NCBI RefSeq assembly: GCF_963678635.1
Contig: NC_087065.1
Span: forward strand, 30,940,252-31,004,251
DNA length: 64,000 nt
Origin: Symsagittifera roscoffensis
Taxonomy: Eukaryota > Xenacoelomorpha > Acoela > Convolutidae
Direction of reading: 5' to 3'
Part shown: positions 30,965-40,029 of the stretch, piece by piece
Position numbering within the stretch: position 1 is the stretch's first letter
Layout: the number at the start of each line of letters is the position of its first letter
Position numbers and translations under genes: made by a program
Notes under the pieces: generated by a model
Told to the model about the DNA's origin: nothing
Seen by the model: only the letters and a program-made list of their open reading frames with translations
Database searches by the model: none

Positions 30965-33586
30965 CTAAATTTTCAGTGTTAACTCCCTGCTCCTAAACTC
31001 ATCGCGCGTGTTCAAGCCCGGTTTCTCTTTCCTGATATGTATTGCCTCTAGTGTTAGCAATTTTGTTTGGTTGTTTGACCTATCTATAATTACCCAACTA
31101 AGATCTGCGCTATTTCCCTCAAGTTGGCATTGCTGAAGGTGGAGGCCTACCGGTGAGTCTGCTTTCCTATGTTCCTCAATTCTAGTGGTCAAATGTCGAA
31201 CAGTTTGTCCGACATAGGTGGAAGTGCATCCACTACATGACAGTTTATAAACCACTCTTGACTTGAGGTCATTAGAAAATGCTGACTTCAGTGATGGTAA
31301 ACATGATTGTAGTTTTCTTGTGGTGAAAACCACTTGAACGTTCGTTAATTTTCGTAACCTGTTACCAAAATATTGGCTCTGGTTACCTCTATATTGCACC
31401 ATCAGCATTGGGGGCTTTTCATCCTTTGGTGATTGAACTGACAAACCCCTGTCACTATCCAGGGGCTTGCCTTTACCCTCGATGATCTTGCACAAGGCGT
31501 CTGAAGCCACCTTTGCGGACCAATTTTCAGGGTACTGATTTGTCAGCCATTGCGCCCTATTAGTTTCCATAGCCTTATCAAATTGCTCCCAGCTAGATGT
31601 ACTCCTAAAAACCCTGTGTACAGTGCCTTGGATAACACTACGCTTATACTGAGTTGGGGCGCAGCTTCTATAGTTCAGTATAGTCCCTGTATCTGTTGGT
31701 TTTTGATACCAACTGCAAGTTACACGCCTATCCTGCGATATATTTATGTTCAAATCCAGGAACGGCAAATTCCCCTCCGAATTAGTTTTCTCTAGAGTGA
31801 ACTGCAAATTTGGATGAAGAGAATTGGCGGCATCGAGAAGACAACTCGGCTCCCCTCTGACTGTTCTAACAATGTCATCCACATACCTGAGGAACAATTT
31901 CACCTGGGGAGTATCCTTCTCCTTGTTCTTAGCTCGGCAGCAGCTTTCACAGTACCAGACTATCTCGGTTATTGATGCGTATACGTCATCGGATATTTTT
32001 CCGCATTTTAGATGATACCAGTTTCGGCAACTCTCGCATTCAACCCCTTTTGATCTATATGTGACTTTCCTGCTGCAACATGGGCACAAGCCGTTTTTGT
32101 CATTAATTTGCTGTACCCCCGTTCCCACCGGTATTTGTTGTCGTAGAGCAAATTCGTATTCTTTCAGCCATAAGTTTGCCAGAATTACAGCGAGGGACGC
32201 TCCCATTGCTAAACCATCAACTTGTACATACCATGAATCATTACACTTGAAATATACTTTGCTGACCGCCATATACAAAAGCCTTTTCATGGTTGCTCTT
32301 TGAATTTCAGGAGGAGACTCCTGGCTGTACAGCTTCTGTAAAGCAATTTCAATTGCCTCCTTCAGGGGAACGTTGGTGTACAAACTTTTCACATCAAGAG
32401 ATATTATGGTTTCATCCGGATCTAGAGCAATGTTTTCTATTTTTTCTCTAGCCTCTTTAGTATTGGTTTCTATATTTGCTCCATCGATGTTGTCAAAAAA
32501 CTTCGCAAGCATTTTGTTAAGATTCTCATACGAGCTGCCGGGAAGTGATAGTACAGGTCGTAGGGGTGTCTCATCCTTGTGTACCTTAGCTAAACCGTAC
32601 AAACGGGCGGGTTGCCCCCCTGTTGATCGTATCTTAGAATATAACTGATCACTTATCTCGTCTCTTTTGTTCATGGCTAGTAACTCTTTGTTAAGTTCTT
32701 TCTCAATTTTCAGTATCACCTCATCAGTGGTTGCATCTTTTTTCACAAACTGAGCAGATTGCAACAAGGATTCCAGCTTTGATTCATATGTTTGTTTCCT
32801 CATTATGCAAAAACCAACCCCCTTATCAAAAGGCACAGCCAGCAACCCATTATCTTTGAGATATTTCCTCGTTTTTTCAACGGCTTTGTCTCTTGGGGTT
32901 TGCCGTACGTTTTTTGCATATGCCTTTGCCGCGGCTTCTATTTCACATAACGTTTCACCAGATGTTTTTTGATTTTTCAATTGTGAGAGGAAAATGTCGA
33001 TATCCGCCAAAAAATGTGTTTCGTTAAATTTGTCTCTAATTGGATGCTTGGGGCCCATTGATAGCACTTCATATACCCATTCAGGCAGTTCAATATTATC
33101 AAGTACCCTAACTGATCGCTCATTTCTCCCCCCAAGAGGTTTATCTTGTCTCTCGGACAGTTTTTCTAACTTTTTTCTATGGTTTTCTGATGTTGTCTTT
33201 AAGCTTGCCTCAACTTGCCGCCTCACGAATCGGAAAATGGATGCCCACCACTGTTTGTCAATTTCTTTTTGCACCAGTGATCTCGCTTTCCTTAGCATCT
33301 CCTCGTACCTTTTCCTATCCTCATTTGCCCTAGAAGTTTCAGTCCTTAGTAGTTTCAATTGAAAATTATGCACAGCTTGGTCCGAAAAAACCCCGTTCTC
33401 GGGGACCCTAAACTTCAAAAAGTCCGGTATTAGATCGTTTTTCAGACATTTTCTCAGAAACTTCAGTCTATGTACAGATACTTGAACTTTTTTAAAGAAT
33501 TTTAAATAGTCTAACACAATTTTCCAAGTTAGTTTCCTTTTCAAAATTTGTCTGAGCCAAACAGCAGGCAAAAGTACTGTGGTCAT
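30965..33586 (-). CDS. Penelope-like reverse transcriptase with internal PHD-like finger and GIY-YIG nuclease
   Basis: Open to 33601; I start at ATG 33586 because the first codon is GTG. Residues below are numbered from 33601. A basic N-terminus with coiled helices (1-250) leads to RT: RLYGLAKVHKDE (about 335), SLDVKSLYTNVP (about 400, motif A), GLAMGASLAVILANLWL (463, motif B), then LFLRYVDDIVR (573, motif C), LPFLDLNI and CSWYQKPTDTG. Between motifs B and C sits a zinc finger: CPCC at 506, CESC, WYHLKCG, WYCESCC at about 545. It ends with GIY-YIG: VVYKLSCSGC (about 784), TYVGQTVRHL (796) and RIEEHRK. The protein reverse-transcribes its RNA at a nick made by the GIY-YIG domain. All catalytic motifs look intact. 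The finger would presumably read chromatin or bind nucleic acid (inference). Confidence 0.85.
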   Translation of the reverse strand: MTTVLLPAVWLRQILKRKLTWKIVLDYLKFFKKVQVSVHRLKFLRKCLKNDLIPDFLKFRVPENGVFSDQAVHNFQLKLLRTETSRANEDRKRYEEMLRKARSLVQKEIDKQWWASIFRFVRRQVEASLKTTSENHRKKLEKLSERQDKPLGGRNERSVRVLDNIELPEWVYEVLSMGPKHPIRDKFNETHFLADIDIFLSQLKNQKTSGETLCEIEAAAKAYAKNVRQTPRDKAVEKTRKYLKDNGLLAVPFDKGVGFCIMRKQTYESKLESLLQSAQFVKKDATTDEVILKIEKELNKELLAMNKRDEISDQLYSKIRSTGGQPARLYGLAKVHKDETPLRPVLSLPGSSYENLNKMLAKFFDNIDGANIETNTKEAREKIENIALDPDETIISLDVKSLYTNVPLKEAIEIALQKLYSQESPPEIQRATMKRLLYMAVSKVYFKCNDSWYVQVDGLAMGASLAVILANLWLKEYEFALRQQIPVGTGVQQINDKNGLCPCCSRKVTYRSKGVECESCRNWYHLKCGKISDDVYASITEIVWYCESCCRAKNKEKDTPQVKLFLRYVDDIVRTVRGEPSCLLDAANSLHPNLQFTLEKTNSEGNLPFLDLNINISQDRRVTCSWYQKPTDTGTILNYRSCAPTQYKRSVIQGTVHRVFRSTSSWEQFDKAMETNRAQWLTNQYPENWSAKVASDALCKIIEGKGKPLDSDRGLSVQSPKDEKPPMLMVQYRGNQSQYFGNRLRKLTNVQVVFTTRKLQSCLPSLKSAFSNDLKSRVVYKLSCSGCTSTYVGQTVRHLTTRIEEHRKADSPVGLHLQQCQLEGNSADLSWVIIDRSNNQTKLLTLEAIHIRKEKPGLNTRDEFRSRELTLKI

Positions 33587-33648
33587 TGTTTTGCAGGCCA
33601 CGAGTAATGAAACTCACAAGGCACAAAGCAAAACAAATCACACTCTTC

Positions 33649-34286
33649 TCACCCCTGTCTTTGAAGCGCAGACACTTCCTCTGCCCTCAGCTTCTGCTCA
33701 CGTCTTGCTTTCGCCTTCCTCCTTGTCTGTGACGGTCTCTGTTGTTTGCCCCTGATATTGCCAATCAGCTCTGACAGCCTTTCTTTGTGTGCCACTACCA
33801 ATCGCAGAGATTTCAGCTCCAAATCAGCACTCTGGTGCAGCTTCAAATATTCCTTGAGCTGCTCCGGGTTGTTTTGCTTGCTCTTGGAGAGTAGTCGTTT
33901 TGTAGCTGGAATAATGAGCACCCCTGTGCCGAGAAGTTGACTAAACAAGTCGGGCGTTCCTTCCCTTCTGCAATAAACGATCGCCAATATCTGCTGCTTC
34001 TTCGTCTTCAAATAGTTTGTCAGCTCCTCGACACCAGCTGGGCGATAGTTGTTTGTTCTGTGGCTGCTAATGGTGTTGTTCACCTCGTCGTGCCACACAA
34101 CCACTTTTTTCTCCTTCAGTGGACTGTCTTCGAGTAGTCGTCGGAGGTTCTTTCCTTGGTTCAGCAAGTTGTTATTAAGGGATAGGCCAGGAATTGCTGT
34201 AACAAGGCTCTCGTATTGCTTTTTTCCCCTGTGTTAAGGGTGTTGATGCTGTGGAACAGGGAGCTAGCTGCTACAATATGAAACAT
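33649..34286 (-). CDS. PLE upstream ORF (ORF1), function unknown
   Basis: The minus frame from ATG 34286 (MFHIVAASSLFHSIN) shifts frame at the ggggaaaaaa run (34219-34230), then runs to a stop at 33649. Features: LLNQGKNLRRLLEDSPL, KVVVWHDEVNNTISSHRTNN, ILAIVYCRREGTPDLFSQLL, VLIIPATKRLLSKSK, LELKSLRLVVAHKERLSELI and a basic tail (RRKAKARREQK). The alternating hydrophobic strands and the 'WHD...N' motif suggest a folded catalytic-like or SGNH-like domain, but I cannot name it. It ends about 60 bp before the RT start. The homopolymer shift may be a sequencing error or a frameshift site. Confidence 0.5.
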
Positions 34287-34460
34287 TTCGGTAACTCAAA
34301 TAAAAATTGGCCATTTTTTACGTATCGATAAAAAAAAAAACACTATAAAAATTTTCATTACATTGATGAAAATCATTAAAAATTTTTATACTGGCCCTTT
34401 AATGGGAAAACAGTTGGAATTTCAAGCTCTTCGCTTTTTGGTTTATCACGAATTTACAAG

Positions 34461-34630
34461 TAAAATTTTTGCTAAAAAGTAAATTTCAAACGTTTTCGCA
34501 ACTATGTGCATCGTCAGGATTTTTACAATAAACTACTCTAAATGACGATAAAACATCAATTTACAAATGTTATTTACAATAAATCACATACAATTTGGTT
34601 CTAAACCATCATGATAAAAAAATAGCCAAA
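34461..34630 (-). repeat. PLE terminal repeat (5' copy)
   Basis: Direct repeat of 30641-30810. It starts the minus-strand transcript side of the element. An AT-rich symmetric stretch (34340-34390) lies just inside. Confidence 0.85.
34479..34526 (-). ncRNA. Hammerhead-like ribozyme motif, 5' PLE repeat
   Basis: Same sequence and fold as 30660-30707. All core bases are identical. Confidence 0.6.
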
Positions 34631-34643
34631 TTAATGAGGTTTG
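34631..34643. repeat. Target-site duplication of the Penelope-like element (right)
   Basis: Exact 13-bp match to 30628-30640. Sequence on either side belongs to the interrupted RLE element. Confidence 0.85.
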
Positions 34644-35707
34644 TCTTTTTTCGATTTGTTCTATCAGTTTTCAATTTTTTGATTTTCGTACAAAATTTTT
34701 CTTGCTGTGTTACTGCTGTAATAGGATCTTGAGATTCCAGTACCAGTGATGTTTCCTTAGACCATTCGAGGAAGCTTTCATGATCGGATGGCAGCTTGAT
34801 GTTAATTCCGCAAGGAAGATATCTCACGGAACTGGGGGTTTAAAGTGTCTTTACCGACTAGGTTAGGTAATAATTGTTCTTTGACAATATTTTCACATAT
34901 TTCTAAGTTTTCCATAGTGTTAGGCGTTGTCCTGGCAAGAAATGAAAGTTTTTCTTGAACTCCTTTAGTATAGCAGGCATAAACATTTTGAGGGGAGGTT
35001 TTAGCAATTTTGGTTAGTTTTTTCAAAATTTTGATTTGCTCATTCTGTTGAAATTCGAGGAACTTTTTACATTCAGATTCTGTTCCTATAACTGAACCAA
35101 GCACTCGGGCTCCTGCCTTTATAGTGATTCCTGTATTTGCGAAAGTTTTCTGAGCTTCACCGAGTTTTTCATCTTTGACAATGAGTTGGCAGTTGGATGC
35201 TTTCACGTGGTAGCCGAAAAATTTACCCAATGATACAATTTTATCGAGGACGGTTCGTAGATTGCTTAATTTACCGACTGCGTTTCCGTCGTCTGCGTAC
35301 CATTTCTGGGTTACATCGTCTACTGATAAGAGTTTCATGAGGGGTATTATGGCTAGACCGTACATGGCCATTGCTAGTGGATCCCCCTGGGTTGTCCCTT
35401 CTTGAGAGTAGATTGTTTTTTTGTTAACGAATAGTTTAGATGGATTAGAGTAGGAGTTCTTAATCGCTGTTAAAAGGGAAGGGCAGGTATTTTCGATATT
35501 TTTTAATGCCAGCTTTCGGTTCAGCGAGTTGAAAGCGTTTTCGGCATCTATCAGTAAAACAGCATCGGCGGAAGTTTTGCTGTATTGATCTCTTAGCGTG
35601 TGGATCGCATATTCAATGCCACATTTTTGTCCTAGGCAGAGTTGGTAGTTTGAACCGAGCGACATGAGTTCGTTTTTTAGGCATTTAGTTTTTAGGCATT
35701 TAGGCAT
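34644..35707 (-). pseudogene. RLE-element reverse transcriptase half
   Basis: RT motifs: A as AVLLIDAENAFNSLNR, B as GTTQGDPLAMAMYGLA, C as WYADDGNAVG, then a thumb-like region with AGARVLGSVIG. The frame ends at 34802 and continues in another frame as LPCGINIKLPSDHESFLEWS, so one indel lies near 34815. Motifs 0-2 of the RT are absent, consistent with the 5' truncation. Confidence 0.65.
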
Positions 35708-36189
35708 TTAGGCAAGTTTTATAATGGTAAATTATAGTTACACATGTAACATTCGCCCGGAACTACATATCGACGGAAAATAAAGCAAGGTTCTTAAACG
35801 ACTGGCTAGCGTCTAAACACAGCTCTTCATGCTTTTCACCGTCTCTGCAAAGCCAGTTCTTTTGGTGGTCTTTCCAACATCGGGTGGACAAAAACGTTAC
35901 TGTTTCTGACTTCGAACAGAACGCTCTAATTAACTTAATTAGATGCAGAAACAGTGAGCTCATGGCTGGGTCTGTATTTTTTTCTCTTTATTAATGGGGT
36001 AATCAGAAGGTCAAAAGTATCATAGGAACCGAGGTTACAGTCAGGAGTCCCTTCATCACGTATTCCAGTCAAAATTCTTGGAATTTTCTAGATATGCAAG
36101 CGATAATGATAAAAGAAGTTGATAAGTGTTTGAGTCCTTTTCAATTAAATTCGATACGGGTGATAAACTTATTAAATAATTTCATATAA
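35708..36189. other. Unassigned sequence and 5' leader of non-LTR element
   Basis: Includes the 5' break of the RLE element and, nearer 36190, the likely untranslated leader of the PHD non-LTR element. No coding frame supported. Confidence 0.35.
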
Positions 36190-37028
36190 ATGGCTCCGAT
36201 CAAACGCACGAATCGAGCAAATTCAACTGCTGACCAAGATGTGTGTAACAAATGTTCTGAGACGATTGGTGGATGGATCTTCTGCTACTCGTGTAGGAAG
36301 TGGATGCATGACAAGTGTTGTGGACTATCACTAGAACTCGTTCAACAGATCACCAAGATTGACAACATTCAATATGTCTGCGGTGAGTGTCTGAAATTCA
36401 ATGAACCAATCAATCAGAAAATCTTGGACAACACCTTGGATAAGGTTATTACCACAAAGTTATTTTATATAATTTTACCGATAAACTTACTGAGAAATTT
36501 ACTGAAATTGCTGGTACAGTTTCGAGCTCTGCTCCAACATACGCCACAGTTGCTTCAACTCCTACTACTGTTCCTGCAATTTCTTCTCCTGTCAATAAAA
36601 CTTGGACTCGTGAATTGAAAATTGATGGTATATCCGAAAACGGAGGTGATTTCAAATCGCAAAATGAATCTGAAACTCACCATATTACTGCTATTTTGAC
36701 TCACCTAGGTGAGGATTCTTTTGTTAAAGTTAAATTTTTCAAGCACCTGGGACAACGTATTGCTAACAGTACGCGCCCACGCACCTTACTTGTTGAATTT
36801 ACTTCCCAATTTGACTGTGTCAAAGTTTTATCTAAAGCTTACAAACTGCAAGCCTTTCAATCTCCCATTTACATTTCAAAATCTCTGTCTCCTACTGACT
36901 ATATCAAATTGCGTAAAATAGTGAAACTGACAACTGATGTTTCCACCAAAGACAACATTCCAAAGAGCGATCTCAAGATAAAAAACCAGAAACTTTACCA
37001 TAATGTGGAAATTCCGTTACCCGAATGA
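36190..37028 (+). CDS. Non-LTR ORF1 with PHD finger (one frameshift)
   Basis: ATG 36190. A basic start precedes a PHD-like Cys4-His-Cys3 finger (about residues 18-70): CNKC, FCYSCRKWMHDKCCG, YVCGEC. The frame changes near 36465; the continuing frame gives TPTTVPAISSPVNKTWTREL and then a compact domain: KIDGISENGGD, FVKVKFFKHLGQRIA, RPRTLLVEFTSQ, ending at TGA 37026-37028. PHD-bearing ORF1 proteins occur in some CR1/Jockey-group elements and likely act as RNA or chromatin-binding chaperones. Confidence 0.6.
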
Positions 37029-37424
37029 CTAGCGGATTTGAGGTTGTGTCTTATCAACGCTCAAAGCTTGATAACAAGTACTCAACGTCTCAAGCTATGC
37101 AATTTTCTGCTTTCTAACAACATTGATTTCTTGTTTATCACCGAAACCTGGCTCTATGATGTGATAGAGAATCACGAAATCTTCCCTGCTTCTGGCTATC
37201 ACGTCCTCATGCGACTTGACAGAACTTCAGGAGCACATGGAGGAGTGCTTATTGCTGTCCGTGTGAGCCTGGAACTCAGTATTTTATCATCCTTTTCTTA
37301 CTCTGATTTTTCTGTTCTATCATTATTTATTTCCATAAAGCATTTTATAGTTTCTTATCGATTTACTGAAAAGGATTTACTGAAAAGGATTTCTGGAAAA
37401 GACAGAAACCAGCCAACCTGTTGA
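37029..37424 (+). pseudogene. Non-LTR ORF2, AP-endonuclease N-terminal part
   Basis: Reads RLCLINAQSLI, FLFITETWL (catalytic Glu), GYHVLMRLDR and GGVLIAVR, then HFIVS. Beyond about 37355 the homology stops and a short tandem (tttactgaaaaggat) begins. The remaining endonuclease is found after 52545. Confidence 0.6.
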
Positions 37425-37508
37425 AAACCTTCAGAAAGGATTTCCAGACCGACCACGTCCACATCCTGGAAGAAAAAGCTCTCGCAAGAACATTATAACC
37501 TTAATGCG

Positions 37509-38404
37509 TGTGCCAGTCGGTCATATCTGGAAGTTTGACCTTGAGGGACACAAAAATACGTGATTTTCGAGTGAAGTTTTATTTTTCAAATTTTCGAATG
37601 GAGCCTGTCATGCTCAGTTTTCTCGCAACAACTGAAAACAAAAAGTGAAAAATCAGAACGACCGACTTTACAATTGCGGGAAAATACTTAAGAAAACAGC
37701 AGGAAATTGCTATTCGCAATTTCCAGATACAAACTAAGACACGAGTAGAGCCGTCTTATCCTAAAATAGGAGGCGAGATAATCACGAGAGAAGAGAGCAA
37801 TTATTCAAACTGAACCAGAGTGAACCTTCAACGGAAAGGTGGACAGCTGGAGTGTCCCAATGGTTCAGACTAAAACTTCAATTCTAGAGTCTAAACTTAT
37901 TTCTGTTGTTAAAACTGATTAGTATTGAACTTATCAAGTTATCTTATTTAATTTTCGAGTTGCTCATTAATTTAATTACTCCTCACACTCGAGTGCGTCA
38001 ACATGTGAGTTCCTAATTTAATTTTCTCGAATGTGTTTTATGATTTTTATGTTGAGATAAGGCGAGTTTTAGGTTTATCCATCTGAAATGGATCAAAGTT
38101 CCACTGTCCAATAAAAAGTAACTTAACAGATTGTTCCGACCCTGTTTTTAACGGCGTTCGTGTATTTTGGGTATTTTGAGACCTAAGTATGGGAACGTTC
38201 TTATTTTCTAGAGTGGGGGGATATTTTGGTAGTAGCCTTTAAGCTGTAACGGGTTCTAGTCTCATGTATCAAGCGAACCGAATTGGCTCCGACCGTTCTT
38301 GAGGTAGAAAAACACAAGAGATAGTGTCCCTGACTCTTGAGCCAATGGTTATAGGGCCTATTTTTCTTAAGCCTCATATGTGACCGAAGTAGGCGACTGT
38401 TACA
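37509..38404 (+). repeat. 5' LTR of the Ty3/gypsy element
   Basis: TG...CA ends. Contains an AATAAA signal at about 38110. Repeated at 51661-52545. Confidence 0.9.
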
Positions 38405-38415
38405 TAGTGTTTTTA

Positions 38416-38430
38416 TGGCGCTCCTGGGTG
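38416..38430 (+). promoter_or_regulatory. Primer-binding site
   Basis: 'tggcgctcctgggtg' is complementary to a tRNA 3' end finishing in ...GCGCCA. The same site occurs in the second LTR element (61018). Confidence 0.65.
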
Positions 38431-38907
38431 TTTTTACGACATCATGACTACGGAGTCGAACCCACTTGACACAGCTCCGGGCTGCATGCCCATTCTAGAG
38501 TACCGGTGGTACGGTTCAGCGGGAACGTGTAAACCTTCCGGTTGTACCGTGATAGCTTTTTAAGAAAACTTGAGAAAACTTCCTGGTACGCTCCCCGGAC
38601 GAGGCCTAAGGGGGCTAACCGAGTAAGGGGGGTAAGTAGGGGGACAAAAACACGAGCAAAAAGACAATAAGCGAAACAAAAACAAGAAAAAAGTACAGAA
38701 AAAGGAACAAAAACCATAAAACAAAAAGACAGTGACTTTGATACCGGATCATTTGGATCAAACCTTTATTATAATTAAATAGTATAACAATACTGTTTTA
38801 TAAGACCGATCGTTTCGATCAATCTAGCAATTTAAACCAGTGACTTCAATAAGGTGCCCGAGTGGGGGGTGTTGTTAAGGGTTTTCAGATAGATTGCAAC
38901 CTAGCCG
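38431..38907 (+). other. Leader of the Ty3/gypsy element
   Basis: Non-coding. Shares motifs with the second element's leader ('atcatga', 'ctccgggc', 'atagctttttaa'). Confidence 0.5.
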
Positions 38908-39165
38908 GACCACTAGGAGACTTGACTGGAAAGGGTGACCAGCCGAGTGGGAAAGTGGTTCACAAAGATCGAACCGGACCACTAGGAGACTTGACTGGAA
39001 GAGGTGACCAGCCGAGTGGGAAGGTGGTTCACAAGGATCGAACCAGACCACTAGGAGACTTGACTGGAAGAGGTGACCAGCCGAGTGGGAAAGTGGTTCA
39101 GAAGGACTGAGCTGAACCGACTGGAAACTTGACTGGAAGAGGTGACCAGCCAAGTGGGAAGGTGG
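38908..39165 (+). repeat. 69-bp tandem repeat in the leader, about 3.7 copies
   Basis: 'gaccactaggagacttgact' starts at 38908, 38977 and 39046, with a diverged copy from about 39115. 69 bp is 23 codons, so the plus strand reads as a 23-residue repeat (GPLGDLTG...GDQPSGKVVHKDRT). Confidence 0.85.
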
Positions 39166-40029
39166 TGCTGCTGTCAAGTGCAGAACGGAGACAACCAGCA
39201 CGGGATCACTACAAGAGGACGCACAGGGGTGTTCTCAAGTTGGGCAAACGGGTATCATTAGAATCCACATTACATTTAGGAGATAAGTGTAAAATTGGAT
39301 ATCTGAGCCCCATTGTTTTGAGGAAGTTTTTACGTATGCAGGCCTTGAAACAGGTCTACGGTTTTCTCTCGAGAGGTTTAGCACCCGGCGCTTAAGGGAT
39401 TTTTCGGCTTAAGAGGGGGGCTAAAGAGGGGGGAGGTTAGAAGGGGGGCTGGTTAGGTTAGAGGTTAGCGGTTGTAAAGTGTAAAAAGGGGGGACACATT
39501 AGAGTAACTAATTGTTCGGCATGGTCGATTTAGTTACATTAGATACTTACACGCGTTGGTTATAAGAAGCGGATATCCAAATTTAAAATCAGGTTAAGGT
39601 AGGTACCCTGGTCGGATTGGTAGGGGGGAACGGACATAGACAGTTTTTGTGATACCCCATAAGATCGCTAGCGGGGGGGAGGAAAACGCGTGGCAATCGG
39701 GTACCAGACATTTTTTCGGACAAAGATTGACATCGGTCAACCTTGAATTTTAGGAGAATTCATCTCTCTGTTTTTGAAATTTTTTCCAGTTTAAATTTTT
39801 ACGTTTCGGTGAAAATTTGTTGTTGGTATTTGAACAAACAGGTGATCACAAGATAACTGCGAGGAAGGTAGGGTTTCAAATAGCCTGAAACAACGAGAGG
39901 GAGATAAATACTGGGGGATTAGTATTTGGGTTTTGGCCACTAGAGCTCAAGTGGTGGTAAAAGGTACAGTGGTTCAAGAGTCCCTACAACGAAGAAGAAG
40001 AGATCCGATATCCAGACACTCAGTAACAA
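39166..40029 (+). other. Leader between minisatellites
   Basis: G-rich runs (ggggggg tracts at 39410-39500 and 39660-39680). No coding feature supported. Confidence 0.4.

Larger units (their letters stand above)
30641..34630 (-). mobile_element. Penelope-like element, complete copy
   Basis: 3,990-bp minus-strand element flanked by a 13-bp target duplication and bounded by direct terminal repeats (5' copy 34461-34630, 3' copy 30641-30810), as in PLE pseudo-LTRs. It encodes an upstream ORF (33649-34286) and a long RT/GIY-YIG protein (30965-33586). The terminal repeats carry hammerhead-like motifs. The uninterrupted large ORF and near-identical terminal repeats suggest recent insertion. A second, partial copy is at 59131-60181. 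Confidence 0.85.
29832..35707 (-). mobile_element. Non-LTR retroelement with restriction-like endonuclease, split by a Penelope-like element
   Basis: The minus-strand element comprises 34644-35707 (RT half) and 29832-30640 (zinc knuckle and endonuclease half). The reading on each side joins at the insertion: KKTNLIN before, NLINSLNETHKY after. It is 5' truncated: the RT domain starts abruptly at a 'tttaggcatttaggca' tract near 35690-35710. A frameshift near 34815 and a stop at 30477-30479 show it is dead. The family (RT, CCHC, C-terminal PD-(D/E)XK nuclease ending in a CIRGCRS motif) is one I associate with many cnidarian, sponge and other invertebrate genomes. Confidence 0.7.
36190..37508 (+). 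mobile_element. PHD-type non-LTR retrotransposon, 5' half
   Basis: ORF1 and the first part of an AP-endonuclease. Continuous with 52546-55160 once the Ty3/gypsy element is removed: the first half supplies endonuclease motifs N and E, the second supplies GDxN and SDH, and then RT. About 150 bp (37355-37508) just before the LTR does not fit either half. Confidence 0.65.

Noticed and set aside
31550-33362. Several plus-strand frames within 30965-33601
   Set aside because: Shadows of the intact Penelope-like protein on the minus strand.
38416-38430. tRNA gene at the primer-binding site
   Set aside because: Only the complement of a tRNA 3' end; no A or B box.
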